Shown one piece after another: positions 37,395 through 47,050 of a DNA stretch of 64,000 nucleotides (the first letter of the stretch is position 1; each line of letters begins with the position of its first letter). Under the pieces are notes generated by a model, which saw nothing but the letters and a program-made list of their open reading frames with translations, searched no databases and was not told the DNA's origin. Origin of the DNA: a virus; the IMG/VR virus record IMGVR_UViG_3300037225_000932, positions 62,001 through 126,000 of that record; one strand, given 5' to 3'. A program made the position numbers and the translations under genes.

Positions 37395-39200
37395 TTATAC
37401 TCCTGAAGTTATAAGTTTTGTTTTAGGACGTAAATTATTTCCGCCTATAATGGCTCTTGCGATCAGCTTGGCGTTAAGCATCGAGCCGTATGGCGTCCAG
37501 TGCGTCCCGTCGATGGTGTGCACACCCCAAGAACGCCAGTAACGTGTAACACCCCCAGGAACGCCTACGTCTGATGGGGGTGCGTGACCGGTGGACGCCA
37601 CTTGGCATTGCCAGAGGTATGACATACCGAAGGGATTGAGTGGCGACTGGCAAATATCACCCACCGAATATGCAGTCCCGGCATTATACATCATGCTCGC
37701 CCAGTACGTCCCATTTGCGGGAGTTTTCCCCGCATCCGATGCGTGCTGGGAGATGCACTTGTAATAGATGCCATCCGTCCACAGAACAATATCAGGCACC
37801 TTGTACGGGATATATAGCGGGGATGTAGTGTAAGCCGGATCCCATGCACCACGCCGAATCCAGTTAGCCGTGTTATCTTCGCATGACGCGTTCCAACCCA
37901 GACGGTTTTGCATTGATCTTAGATTGATGAAGACGCCGCCTGTTGCAGCAGCAATTGTCTGGAGCACACCCGCATACTGCTTAGCATACCCATCATTAGT
38001 GGCATAGCCTGTCTCTTGCTGATTCGCTCGATACGAGACACCCACAAAAATTGGAAACGCATTGGGGCAGGCCCGGAGGATTTCTCCCGCCAACCCATAA
38101 ATATCTCTACCACCAACGCCGGTGTGCATACCGCTGGGATTCCACGTGTCAGTCATATACTTATCTGGTGTTCGGCCATCGTAAGCATCGTTTAACCCCA
38201 TCATAAAAATGATGATACGAGGGTTAAGCGTCTTAATAAACGGCTGACACTGGCCATTGAAGTACGCAGATGAATCGCCAGGAGAGCCAAACCAAGACCA
38301 TGTTCCATATCCACCAGCCGATATACAATAGGCACTCATACCCACCGGATTGGCGTTCAGGTAACGTCGTAAGGCAATTACGCTGTACTTGCCCATGTGT
38401 GTATTGCCGAGCGTGTCGAGGGTATAGGCGTGGTTACTAACCGCAGACTTAGGAAACGGGCCAAGGATGAGGTTCCGCTGCCAGTTGGGCGAACCTGGAA
38501 TATCCGTGCCAGAACAGTCAATGGGAAAGTCGGCCGACGCCAGGGTCACTCCAGTCACGTCGGTTGTATCATCACTATAGCTGACCGCCTCTCTCCAGAG
38601 TCGCAAACTCGTATCCCCTAGGGGTTGCTTAAGAATCATGACCTCCATATACCGACCATCGTCGGGGAAGATTCCTGAAGGCACACCCATCGGCCCACCA
38701 CCATAATTCTCCATATGCTGTTGGAGAATCGAATTCGGAAGCGAAAAACTTTCCCCACCTAAATTGTCACCTCCCTGACCGGGTGCATCTAGAGAGTATC
38801 TCAGAGTTGAGGCAATCTGACCGGTTACCCACGGTGGAATCTGGTTGGTGGTACCATTGCTCTGAACAATGTTGCCAGTCCCAGTCAAGCCCGCACTTAT
38901 GGGTGCATTTCGCCGCACCATGCAACTCTGATTTTCGGATCCGACGGTACAGAACCACGGCGTTGCTGGTAAGTTACCGAAGAACTCAGCCAATAACAAA
39001 TTTAAATAATGAATAAAAAATCTTCCACCACCACCAGTAGGAGTAGTTGTAGAATCTCCCACTATCATAATATCCATTTGGCCTTGACTTAAACTAGTTT
39101 TCGCCGCTGCTTCTCTGACTAGACCAGATAATTTTCTTCTAGGGACAGATCCTTCTTCCGGCCAAATATCAGGCAAAGTATCATATGTAGCATATGTCAA
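37395..39200 (-). CDS. SGNH/GDSL esterase tail spike, 601 aa, mosaic
   Basis: SGNH blocks: 'DIMIVGDSTTTP' (Ser50), 'IIIFMMGLNDAYDG' (about 338) and 'DGTHWTPYGS' (Asp564, His567). A carbohydrate-binding-like 'WTDGIYYKCISQHASDAG' segment lies before the last block. Such spikes deacetylate surface polysaccharide. About residues 1-67 and 588-601 use AT-rich phage codons, while the rest is GC-rich, a sign of a swapped-in module whose border lies just after the catalytic GDS block. Confidence 0.8.
   Translation of the reverse strand: MTYATYDTLPDIWPEEGSVPRRKLSGLVREAAAKTSLSQGQMDIMIVGDSTTTPTGGGGRFFIHYLNLLLAEFFGNLPATPWFCTVGSENQSCMVRRNAPISAGLTGTGNIVQSNGTTNQIPPWVTGQIASTLRYSLDAPGQGGDNLGGESFSLPNSILQQHMENYGGGPMGVPSGIFPDDGRYMEVMILKQPLGDTSLRLWREAVSYSDDTTDVTGVTLASADFPIDCSGTDIPGSPNWQRNLILGPFPKSAVSNHAYTLDTLGNTHMGKYSVIALRRYLNANPVGMSAYCISAGGYGTWSWFGSPGDSSAYFNGQCQPFIKTLNPRIIIFMMGLNDAYDGRTPDKYMTDTWNPSGMHTGVGGRDIYGLAGEILRACPNAFPIFVGVSYRANQQETGYATNDGYAKQYAGVLQTIAAATGGVFINLRSMQNRLGWNASCEDNTANWIRRGAWDPAYTTSPLYIPYKVPDIVLWTDGIYYKCISQHASDAGKTPANGTYWASMMYNAGTAYSVGDICQSPLNPFGMSYLWQCQVASTGHAPPSDVGVPGGVTRYWRSWGVHTIDGTHWTPYGSMLNAKLIARAIIGGNNLRPKTKLITSGV
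37440..39000 (-). other. GC-rich module inserted into the spike gene
   Basis: Base composition jumps from roughly one third GC outside to about half inside, with sharp edges near 37440 and 39000. Codon choice changes with it while the reading frame is kept. It appears to be a recombinational exchange of the receptor-side part of the spike. Confidence 0.7.
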
Positions 39201-39301
39201 GATATCACCTCCATATTAAAATATCTATAATAAGATTTCAAAATAATTAGATACTTCCCTTTTCAAATAAATAAATATTTTTATTTTTTATATAAAAAAT
39301 A

Positions 39302-39796
39302 TTAAACTACAAGATACCAATTTTTTCCATTTCTAACAACAGAAATAGGTATTCCATAACACGATATTTCTACAAAGTTACTAAATTGTGTTATTGTATT
39401 TTGGTGAGCTAATATTTCTCCATTAGAATTTATAGCTAAAGGAAGACCAGCAAAAATAGAAGAATAAGTTTTATTTGGAATAGCATTTCCGTTTCCTGTA
39501 GCGAAATTTATTTTATTTCTAGAGCTTTTTGTTAAGACGGAAAACCAATATCCATTAAAACTTAAAGCCTTTCCTTGATCTGTATATCCGCTTTCAGATA
39601 CAACTTCTAAACAGTAATAATAAGTTCCTGTTCTAGATACAGTTAAGGGTATTCCTCCTAAAAATAGTTTATCAGAACTTTGCGAAACCGAATTAACATA
39701 ATACAGGAATGGAGAATAAGTATCTTTATGTGAGCTGGTTTTTAAATTTGCTCTAATAAAATTATTGCCAAAAGGTATATTTCTATTAATTGTCAT
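39302..39796 (-). CDS. Probable fibre or virion protein, 164 aa
   Basis: Start at 'MTINRNIPFGNNFIRANLK'; the longer frame upstream only translates a GCGC palindrome and spacer. The protein has repeated beta segments 'GGIPLTVSRTGTYYYCLE', 'GLPLAINSNGEILA' and 'GIPISVVRNGKNWYLVV', three Gly-hydrophobic-Pro turns in a row that suggest a small beta-prism. It lies upstream of the spike gene on the same strand. Confidence 0.65.
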   Translation of the reverse strand: MTINRNIPFGNNFIRANLKTSSHKDTYSPFLYYVNSVSQSSDKLFLGGIPLTVSRTGTYYYCLEVVSESGYTDQGKALSFNGYWFSVLTKSSRNKINFATGNGNAIPNKTYSSIFAGLPLAINSNGEILAHQNTITQFSNFVEISCYGIPISVVRNGKNWYLVV

Positions 39797-39861
39797 AAAA
39801 TTCTTTCTAATAAAATATAATATTTTCCTCTTTATTTTTGCGCAAAAAATACAAAAGGTTT

Positions 39862-39890
39862 TTGACTTTTGCTCACTAATAGTATATAAT
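39862..39890 (+). promoter_or_regulatory. Sigma70-type promoter
   Basis: TTGACT, 17-bp spacer, TATAAT: near-consensus. It faces the 288-aa gene, with a leader of about 60 nt that holds a GGCTC/GAGCC hairpin (39931-39949) just before AAGGAG. It is the clearest host-type promoter in the window. Confidence 0.85.
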
Positions 39891-39958
39891 ATGTTGTCAA
39901 CCGTCTTTAATTTAACCAATAGGCTCTCAGACGGTGAGCCGTAAAAGGAGATCATGTC

Positions 39959-40825
39959 ATGGTATATTTAGAGAAATTTGTAACTGTAGTAGTTTCTAAA
40001 AATGGTAAATTCCTTAGAGAAATTAAGGATAACGGTTCAGATACCGTTCAATTGCCATTTGGCTCAGAATTCGCTTTAAAGTTTAAGAACCTCAATTCAA
40101 CTCGGGCTGCTATTTCTGTTGAAATTGATGGTCAAGATGTTCTTAATGGAACAAAATTAGTAATTTCACCTGGTGAAACTGGTGATCTTTTAGGTTTTAT
40201 GAAAGGTAATAATGTTACTAATGCTTTTAAATTTATTAAGAAAACACAAGAAATATCTGAACATAGAGGAGATCGAATTGATGATGGTATTATTCGTATA
40301 GAATATCAATTTGAAAAACCTCCAGTTGTAACTTATCCTCAACCAAGACCATATCCCGTTCCATACCCCGTTCCATACCCAGTTCCCTATCCTCGTATTC
40401 CCCCTATTTCTCCTTGGAGAAGAAGAGAGTGGGATGATGATTTTTATGATCAGCCTAAATATAAAAAAATTGAATTTTTCTGTCAATCCAATCAAGAAGG
40501 TATATCTTGTAGCACAAATAATATAAAATATACTTCTAATATAACAAGGTCTACTACTCCTCCAACCTCTTCGCTTCCTTCTTCACTTGAAGATGGAATA
40601 ACAGTTAAAGGATCTCAAACTAATCAAAACTTTTATTCTACTTATCTCGGAGAAATGGAAGAGGCAACACATGTAATTGTAATCAACCTAAAAGGATATA
40701 ACTCAAAACATGTTGAAGTTAAAAAGCCATTAATTACACATATGAAAATTAGATGCGATACTTGCGGAAGAGAATTTAAATCAGTAAATAAATTTTGTCC
40801 TAATTGTGGCACTTGTTTAGTTTGA
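39959..40825 (+). CDS. Unknown protein with Pro-Tyr repeats and C-terminal zinc ribbon, 288 aa
   Basis: ATG 39959 follows AGGAG by 8 nt; an ATG at 39954 is out of frame and short. Residues 1-125 look like a beta domain ('FVTVVVSKNGKFLREIKD'). Four tandem 'YPVP' units follow (about 130-145), and the end is 'RCDTCGREFKSVNKFCPNCG', a zinc ribbon. It has its own near-consensus promoter and terminator, so it is probably made early by host polymerase. Confidence 0.7.
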   Translation: MVYLEKFVTVVVSKNGKFLREIKDNGSDTVQLPFGSEFALKFKNLNSTRAAISVEIDGQDVLNGTKLVISPGETGDLLGFMKGNNVTNAFKFIKKTQEISEHRGDRIDDGIIRIEYQFEKPPVVTYPQPRPYPVPYPVPYPVPYPRIPPISPWRRREWDDDFYDQPKYKKIEFFCQSNQEGISCSTNNIKYTSNITRSTTPPTSSLPSSLEDGITVKGSQTNQNFYSTYLGEMEEATHVIVINLKGYNSKHVEVKKPLITHMKIRCDTCGREFKSVNKFCPNCGTCLV

Positions 40826-40845
40826 TTAAATTTTTTCGCAAAAAT

Positions 40846-40876
40846 AAAAAAACCACTCTTTTTGGGGTGGTTTTTT
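40846..40876 (+). terminator. Terminator
   Basis: AAACCAC pairs with GTGGTTT and a T7 run follows. It closes the 288-aa gene unit. Confidence 0.85.
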
Positions 40877-40916
40877 TATTTTATTTTCTCGATATAATAT
40901 AAAAAGGAGAAAACAT

Positions 40917-41510
40917 ATGAGTGAACATAAAATTGCTAATCAAAAAGTAGAGACAACAACAGGTAGTGAACCAATTAATTTAGGACCAGGCACTCCTAAT
41001 TTAGAAAAAGATGTTAATGGACAATATAAAGATTATTGGATTCTTTCTAAAGAAGAAAGACTTAAAGGTTTCATACAGCCAGTAAGAACAAAATATATAC
41101 ATCTTAAATGTGGTTGTGTAACTGTAATGGGATTAAAACTTTCAGAAACATATGCTCGAAATCCCATATTTTATGGTGCAACATTTTGTTCTAACTGTGG
41201 CGAACATTATCCGGTTGGAGAAAATGGAGAATTTGTATGGATAGAGCCTGATGGAAGAGAAATAGGACAAAAAGTTGGAACTTTTGGAGACAAAAAAGTA
41301 AATATTAAAATAAATGAAGAACCATTTCAGTTAGATCCGGTTACGCGAGCTTTTTACTTAAAAGCACTAGCAGATTGTGATGGACAATATCAACTTGTTA
41401 AATTACATAATACAAATCCAGAAAAAGATGAATGGTTTAAGGATCAAGATTTTGTATATATCAATGAGGGAGATGCCTTTTTGACCGTTCCACCTGCTAA
41501 TTTTTCATAG
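40917..41510 (+). CDS. Unknown zinc-binding protein, 197 aa
   Basis: 'HLKCGCVTV' and 'TFCSNCGEHYP' give four cysteines for one zinc. A 'DATAATATAAAAAGGAG'-like stretch (GATATAATATAAAAAGGAG) lies before the start, containing TATAAT and a Shine-Dalgarno. The beta-rich C-terminus ends 'EGDAFLTVPPANFS'. No family recognised. Confidence 0.65.
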   Translation: MSEHKIANQKVETTTGSEPINLGPGTPNLEKDVNGQYKDYWILSKEERLKGFIQPVRTKYIHLKCGCVTVMGLKLSETYARNPIFYGATFCSNCGEHYPVGENGEFVWIEPDGREIGQKVGTFGDKKVNIKINEEPFQLDPVTRAFYLKALADCDGQYQLVKLHNTNPEKDEWFKDQDFVYINEGDAFLTVPPANFS

Positions 41511-41726
41511 ATCGGAAGTTATATCATCTTTGTATAATATAACTGGATCTGTATTTATATAAAATCTTATTAGATTTGGAGTTGAATTATTACTTCTAGC
41601 ATAGACTGTATAATATGCTCCATCTATAGTATTAAATCCTATTTTATGAATAGAAAATAAATTATAAGTTATACTACGAAGTATTTTTAATGTGCTTTTA
41701 TCTATTATGTCTGATACGTCGCCCAT
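41505..41726 (-). CDS. Small unknown protein, 73 aa
   Basis: Convergent with the preceding + strand gene and overlapping its end by 6 nt. 'YNLFSIHKIGFNTIDGAYYTV' suggests a small beta protein. Weak ribosome site, so moderate confidence that it is real. Confidence 0.5.
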   Translation of the reverse strand: MGDVSDIIDKSTLKILRSITYNLFSIHKIGFNTIDGAYYTVYARSNNSTPNLIRFYINTDPVILYKDDITSDL

Positions 41727-41787
41727 ATAATATATATTCTATAGCACATAGACGAAACCTCCCAGATTTTTTTATTTTTTGCCCTTT

Positions 41788-42804
41788 TTAGATATCTAAA
41801 AATCTATTCCATACTCTTTTAGCCATTTTATTATATCTGTATAAAGAAATATTATTTAATTTGTATGTTTTAAAAGATTTTGTGCTATAAGCAAAATATA
41901 ATTTATCCACTATACTTTCGGTAGAATTTGGACTAGCATAAAATAATGGACAAACCCAATTAACTTCTGGAGAAACTACTATGGGAATATTATTATCTAC
42001 AAAGTCTGCCGCAACAATATTAAAACTCTCAGTCAAACTGACCTGTAACCCTAAATCCATACTTTTTACTAGTGAAATAAAGTCTTTAAAATTCGTCCAA
42101 TCATGTTCTACTAATTCATCTTTAGTCCCTTCAAATAATGCTTTTAGGTTATGATAAACTTGATCTCCATTTTGTTCTTTTCTGTTGCTGTTAATATGAA
42201 ATCTTAGTTTTTTATTTATTAAATTAGCAAACTCAATAGCAGCAACAGCTTGAATGAGTTGGTTTTTCATCGGCCTTATAGCTCCAAAGCAACCTATATC
42301 TATTATATTATTTAGTTTATTTATATCTTGAACGGTATCACTTTTATAAGTGGGAAAATATATGTTAGGAAGATATTCTGTTTGTATTCCTAATATTTTA
42401 CTTATATCATCAGTGAATTCACGAGTATTAGGAGATAAAGAAAAAAGATAATTATCTTTGAATAGTTTTCCATATTCTATGATCCATTTAAAAGCAATAC
42501 CTTCATTAGCTAAAAATGGAATCTTACTATGTATTCTAACATTCCATTGTCTTCCTTCATGCCTTTTTAGAGATATTATCTCATATAGTTTTTCTGGAGT
42601 AACCCATAATGCTTCTATAATTACGTGAGAAGGATTATATGAAGTTACTTCTTTATCTATACCATTACCATCTGTAACTAAAACTACTTTTGATTCTACT
42701 CCAATAGAATTTAAATAATTTGATACGAAAGTGGCTGAATTTACGAGACCAAAAGAAATACCGTAAATGTTGTTTCGGTTTTTACAAATAAATAAAATTT
42801 TCAT
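41788..42804 (-). CDS. GT-B type glycosyltransferase-like protein, 338 aa
   Basis: 'MKILFICKNRNNIYGISFGL' opens a Rossmann domain. The C-terminal half 'NIIDIGCFGAIRPMKNQLIQ' and 'SLTESFNIVAADFVDNNIPI' matches the GT4 acceptor/donor region, where E of 'TESFNIV' normally binds the nucleotide sugar. Phage enzymes of this kind modify DNA or host surface sugars. Substrate unknown. AAGGACAC lies before the ATG. Confidence 0.7.
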   Translation of the reverse strand: MKILFICKNRNNIYGISFGLVNSATFVSNYLNSIGVESKVVLVTDGNGIDKEVTSYNPSHVIIEALWVTPEKLYEIISLKRHEGRQWNVRIHSKIPFLANEGIAFKWIIEYGKLFKDNYLFSLSPNTREFTDDISKILGIQTEYLPNIYFPTYKSDTVQDINKLNNIIDIGCFGAIRPMKNQLIQAVAAIEFANLINKKLRFHINSNRKEQNGDQVYHNLKALFEGTKDELVEHDWTNFKDFISLVKSMDLGLQVSLTESFNIVAADFVDNNIPIVVSPEVNWVCPLFYASPNSTESIVDKLYFAYSTKSFKTYKLNNISLYRYNKMAKRVWNRFLDI

Positions 42805-42926
42805 TTTTAGTGTCCTTGAAAATTTGACAACTATAATTAAATGGTATGATAACTTACAAATTCCCTTTGTTTATTTTGTGTTAATAACACTTATTTCTCT
42901 ATAAGGTCATAACTGAAGGGTTTTAT

Positions 42927-43700
42927 TTATATTTTTAAATTTATTCTTTTTTCTGATAATTTACAATAATTTTCTAATATATCACAACCAATAAAATTTC
43001 TATCTAAACTCAAAGATGCTACAGCAACAGTTCCTGATCCTAAAAAGGGATCAAGAACAACATCTCCTTTTTCTGTAGATATTTGTATTATCCATTCTAT
43101 AAATTCTTTTGATTTTATCGTGGGATGATATATTTCGTTTTTCTTTTGAAATACTGGATTTTCTGAAGACCAAGGATACTCTTCTCCAAACCAACAAGAA
43201 GGAAATCTTGTTTTAAATTCTGGAACAGGTTTTCTTCCTTTAGTGGGAATTACTCCTGCTTTTTTGTTTTTTAATAATTGTGTTTGTTTAAACTTAAATT
43301 TTCCTTTATGAGCAAAAATACACCAATCCGCATTGCTCTGAAAAGAACCATGTAAATCAGTTTTACCAGATGGTCTTTTTTGACAAATTAAAGGTTCTTT
43401 CATTGAAAATCCTGCTTTTTCTATTTCTTTAAAATGATGAGGATATTCGCTCCATCCTGTAAAAATAAATAAAGCAGAATTATCTTTAAGAACACGATAT
43501 GCTTCTTTTGCTAAAATATCATAGCTAAAACTTTTTTCGTCACCTACAATTTTATCATATATTTGTTTAGTATAGTTGTTTTGATAGTTTATTCCAAAAG
43601 GAGGATCAGTTATTAAAACATTTATTGAATTTGTTTCTATTTTTGATAATAACTCTAAATAATCACAATTATGAACTTTATTTAATATATTTTCGTTCAT
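42927..43700 (-). CDS. DNA methyltransferase, N4/N6 (beta-class like)
   Basis: 257 residues with catalytic 'LITDPPFGINY' (about residue 30) before the SAM motif 'VVLDPFLGSGTVAVAS' (about 218), the DPPF-first order of beta-class enzymes. 'WSEYPHHFKEIEKAG' and 'PSGKTDLHGSFQSNADW' lie between. No restriction partner is adjacent, so it may protect phage DNA. It ends a three-gene minus-strand run. Confidence 0.85.
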   Translation of the reverse strand: MNENILNKVHNCDYLELLSKIETNSINVLITDPPFGINYQNNYTKQIYDKIVGDEKSFSYDILAKEAYRVLKDNSALFIFTGWSEYPHHFKEIEKAGFSMKEPLICQKRPSGKTDLHGSFQSNADWCIFAHKGKFKFKQTQLLKNKKAGVIPTKGRKPVPEFKTRFPSCWFGEEYPWSSENPVFQKKNEIYHPTIKSKEFIEWIIQISTEKGDVVLDPFLGSGTVAVASLSLDRNFIGCDILENYCKLSEKRINLKI

Positions 43701-43702
43701 TT

Positions 43703-44173
43703 TTACTCCATAAAAATAATAAAGAAATTATTGCCTTGACCTATTTCATGTAGAGCAAATGGCTTACAAAAATCGTAAACCATATCTATTTCTTTTTTGC
43801 CCAAAAAAAAAGAATTGTCAATTATTACACAATTAGTTCGTAATCCCCTAAATTTTAAAAGATTATCCTTACTAATATTTTTACATTTTACATCTTTTAT
43901 ATTTTCTTTTTCACAAAGAGAGTTGAAAATATTACAAGATATTTTATTGGGATATAAAACAATAGTGTTAGGATTGTTTTTAACCATTTTTACTATAGCA
44001 CTTGTATGTCCTGAGTGTCTTGAGCAGCAAAGCTTTATAGTGCTAATCTCTTTTAAATAAGATTTAATGCCTAAATTCGGAAGAGAGTTAAATTGACGAG
44101 ATTTTAATTGAAGGAATTCTGAAATTTTAATTAAATTAGATAGAGACTGATATAACAAAATGCCATAATCCAT
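43703..44173 (-). CDS. Degenerate P-loop NTPase-like protein, 156 aa
   Basis: 'KLCCSRHSGHTSAIVKMV' resembles a Walker A loop with the lysine replaced by histidine, and 'LRTNCVIIDNSFFLG' a Walker B strand. Only half of a helicase-like domain is present. It could be a small ATPase-derived accessory to the adjacent methyltransferase, 2 bases downstream. Confidence 0.5.
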   Translation of the reverse strand: MDYGILLYQSLSNLIKISEFLQLKSRQFNSLPNLGIKSYLKEISTIKLCCSRHSGHTSAIVKMVKNNPNTIVLYPNKISCNIFNSLCEKENIKDVKCKNISKDNLLKFRGLRTNCVIIDNSFFLGKKEIDMVYDFCKPFALHEIGQGNNFFIIFME

Positions 44174-44195
44174 AGGAACATCTCCTTTTTAAAGT

Positions 44196-44238
44196 TCTGA
44201 CTGGAACTAATTTATTATATCGGTAAGGTTCCGATAAT
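44196..44238. promoter_or_regulatory. Two inverted repeats in divergent intergenic region
   Basis: AGTTC-TGACTG-GAACT and TATCGG-TAAGGTT-CCGATA lie back to back between the minus-strand gene starting at 44173 and the patatin gene starting at 44271. They look like operator sites shared by divergent transcripts. Confidence 0.45.
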
Positions 44239-44270
44239 ACAATATTGAAATTCAAAAAAGGATATATAAA

Positions 44271-45251
44271 ATGAAAAAAGTTTTATGTTTAGACGGAGGA
44301 GGAACAAGAGGAATTATACTTTGTAATGTTCTTGATTATATTGAACAGAAAACTGGTAAACAAATACATGAATTATTTGATCTTATTGGCGGACCTTCTG
44401 TTGGAGGATTAGTTGCTGCTGGTATTACGTGTCCTGATCCAACTCAGCCTAGTCCAGCAAAACCTAGAAGCGCTAAAGATTTACAAGACCTTTTTATTAA
44501 AGAAAGTAGTAAAATATTTTCTACTTCTTTTTTTCATCGTATTAAAACTCTTTTTGGATTGACTGGATTATTATTTGATGGTATTGGAATGAAAGAAGTT
44601 TTAACTGAAACTTTTGGTAATATAAAACTTAGTGAAGTTCCTTCTAATTTAATGCTTCCTTCTTATGATGTAGATACAAATAATATAAATTTCTTTAAAA
44701 ATTTTCAAGCAAAACAAGATGATACTAAAGATTTTTTTATGAAAGATGTTGTTTCTTCTATTATAAGTATACCTGCTGTATTTTCTCCATCACGAATTAA
44801 GGATATAGCGCAGACTAGAGAATATCATTTAATAGATGGAGGAGTTATTACCTATAGTTTTAATATAGCATTATTATCAGAAGCTAAGAAATTGTTTCCT
44901 GGAGAAGAAATTTTGTTAGTTTCTATAGGAACTGGACAACCAATAATAAATGCTCCTTATTATAAATCAAGAAAATGGGGAATAATTAGATGGCTATTTC
45001 CTATAATGAAAATTATATTTTATAGTAACACATCAATTACTGATTATTATTTAAAATTACACATGCTACCACTTTCAATCGGTAAACCTTCTTATTATAG
45101 ATTACAAACAGTAACTCTGTCAAATGAAGAATCTTTTTCTTTATACGATTCAGGTGAAGCTGTTTTACTTGGCCTTGTTGCACGTTCTGATGCTTTTATT
45201 AAAGCAAATTCACAAAAAATAGATGAACTCTGCGAAATATTGAAGCTTTAA
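44271..45251 (+). CDS. Patatin-like phospholipase, 326 aa
   Basis: Oxyanion motif 'DGGGTRG' (8-14), nucleophile elbow 'GPSVGG' with Ser43, and catalytic Asp189 in 'LIDGGV' complete the Ser-Asp dyad, so it should be active. Patatins cleave membrane lipids and occur both in anti-phage abortive systems and in phages. No nucleotidyl cyclase is adjacent, so a CBASS effector reading is not supported. Near the C-terminus 'WGIIRWLFPIMKIIFYSN' is hydrophobic and may touch the membrane. Confidence 0.85.
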   Translation: MKKVLCLDGGGTRGIILCNVLDYIEQKTGKQIHELFDLIGGPSVGGLVAAGITCPDPTQPSPAKPRSAKDLQDLFIKESSKIFSTSFFHRIKTLFGLTGLLFDGIGMKEVLTETFGNIKLSEVPSNLMLPSYDVDTNNINFFKNFQAKQDDTKDFFMKDVVSSIISIPAVFSPSRIKDIAQTREYHLIDGGVITYSFNIALLSEAKKLFPGEEILLVSIGTGQPIINAPYYKSRKWGIIRWLFPIMKIIFYSNTSITDYYLKLHMLPLSIGKPSYYRLQTVTLSNEESFSLYDSGEAVLLGLVARSDAFIKANSQKIDELCEILKL

Positions 45252-45272
45252 TTTTTTTGCGCGAAAAAATTA
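45251..45272. terminator. AT/GCGC palindrome between convergent genes
   Basis: AATTTTTTTGCGCGAAAAAATT is a near-perfect palindrome in the short gap between patatin (+) and the next minus-strand gene, with T-tracts for both directions. It is one of about 20 GCGC palindromes in the window. Confidence 0.5.
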
Positions 45273-47015
45273 AAGTAGTTTTTTTAGTAGGGATTTCGCT
45301 GTTTCTGGTATATGGGTTTGAGTTAAAGCCCAATTTATATAAGCACTATTGAAAATTAGATATTTAGTAGTCATACCTATATCTGAATATTCAAGATTTA
45401 TTGCTCCATCATATCCAATATTGTTTATTTTAGCATTTCCTAAAACGTTGCTAGGTATTTGGCTAAATAATAATTTCATTATTAATCCAGCTTTTAATCC
45501 TTTCATGGCTTTAAATCCAAGTTTTTCTGCCATTGAGGCTATATTTAAACTTACCAATCCCCATACTGGTTTACTTTCAGCTAGTAGCTCTTGTACTCCT
45601 TTAACTATTGATTTTGGATTTCCTGCTACTCCAACTAGTTTTAATAATCCTGATCTTTGAGGACGAACTGATACATATCCATTTTTATCACCATAAAAAA
45701 TCCAACCTGAAGCTTTGTCTAAAAACCTGTTTTTATCCCAAGCTTTCCCTGTTGCTTTTTCATATGAATTTCTAAATTGGTCATAAGCTTGATCTTGATC
45801 CATTTCTGAGAATTGTATAGCAGTAGCTAACTTTACTAATTGATACCAATTTAATGATATCTTAGGAGGACTTTGCTCTTGATAAATGTTATCTTGATAT
45901 CCATAAGGTTTTTTATCTTGTAATATATCACTTATATAAGAGGCTACATATGTAGATTGTTGTTTTATTCTATCTATTTGTTTGGTATGCTCTTGTAAGG
46001 AAATTAAACTTTGTGCTATTTTATAGATTATTGATCCCGGTAAAGAATTTATTATATATCCTGGAACAACATAAAAGAAATATCTTATGTCTAATGGATT
46101 ATTGCATTTTTCAAAGATCTCAGTTAATACGGCTAATGAGGATGGATTTATTGTTCTTAATACATTTGTATTGAAAGATATTGGATCTGATATTGTCGTT
46201 TGAACATATAGTTCTTTTATGATATTATGATAATGTTTTGTAAATTTATTTATTAAGCTCATAAAAACATATAGCATATTAACGTTTTCTGGTGCAAAAA
46301 AGTTTTTAGCTTGAGATTTTATATTTTCTATATTTTTATTTAATAATTCTTTAAGAAAAGGATCATTTGTGAAAAATGAATATATTTTCTCACCTATTTC
46401 AGTAGAAAAAGAAAAAATACTAGAAGTAATATATCTTTCACATTCTTTTTTTATCTTATTTATATTTTCTGGTGATAAATACGATTTTACTCTTTGTATA
46501 CAATCAAAAAATACGTCTTGTAAATAAATTATGCTGTTATTTTTATTTAATATTTCTTCATAAAAATTATTTATAAGAGATATTTTGGTTTTTTCATCTA
46601 AAAAAGAAAGTATATGTTCAAGGATGTTGCTTATTCTTGATAATTGTCTTATACTATCGTTCTCTTTTACAAGTTTTGTTAGCTTTTGTAAAATCTCTTC
46701 TTTAAAAGTATTGTCTTTAAATATATTTGATGTTTCATCTAAGTTTAATCTTCTTATGTGTTGAATGTCATAGTTAATAGCTCTTTTGTAGATTTGGAGT
46801 TTTTCTTCTTTTGATAGATTTAATCCACTTGGAAAACTAGAGTCTAAAGGAGTATAACTTTCATGGGTTACTATTTGATTAAAAATTATTTTCTTGTATT
46901 TTTCTATATACTCTGGAGGAACTTGATCTAATATTTCTTTTAAGAGATTTCCGTTAAAATAACGAAATAATTGATTAAAAAAAGTAGCCTCGGTGTCTTT
47001 TATGTTATCTATCAT
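45270..47015 (-). CDS. Large unknown protein with internal NWYQ tag, 581 aa
   Basis: The first 380 residues are helical. About residue 388 'SLNWYQLVKLATAI' repeats the tag found at the N-terminus of other proteins. It is followed by 'AYDQFRNSYEKATGKAWDKN' and 'GYVSVRPQRSGLLKLVGVAG', a folded C-terminal domain. This looks like a fusion of an upstream protein with a tag-bearing one. No catalytic motif seen. Confidence 0.65.
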   Translation of the reverse strand: MIDNIKDTEATFFNQLFRYFNGNLLKEILDQVPPEYIEKYKKIIFNQIVTHESYTPLDSSFPSGLNLSKEEKLQIYKRAINYDIQHIRRLNLDETSNIFKDNTFKEEILQKLTKLVKENDSIRQLSRISNILEHILSFLDEKTKISLINNFYEEILNKNNSIIYLQDVFFDCIQRVKSYLSPENINKIKKECERYITSSIFSFSTEIGEKIYSFFTNDPFLKELLNKNIENIKSQAKNFFAPENVNMLYVFMSLINKFTKHYHNIIKELYVQTTISDPISFNTNVLRTINPSSLAVLTEIFEKCNNPLDIRYFFYVVPGYIINSLPGSIIYKIAQSLISLQEHTKQIDRIKQQSTYVASYISDILQDKKPYGYQDNIYQEQSPPKISLNWYQLVKLATAIQFSEMDQDQAYDQFRNSYEKATGKAWDKNRFLDKASGWIFYGDKNGYVSVRPQRSGLLKLVGVAGNPKSIVKGVQELLAESKPVWGLVSLNIASMAEKLGFKAMKGLKAGLIMKLLFSQIPSNVLGNAKINNIGYDGAINLEYSDIGMTTKYLIFNSAYINWALTQTHIPETAKSLLKKLL

Positions 47016-47050
47016 ATATTTTATTACATTTATTATAATATCCTGTTCAA

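Noticed and set aside
44271-45251. CBASS effector (CapV) reading of the patatin gene
   Set aside because: No cyclic-nucleotide synthase or accessory gene adjacent.
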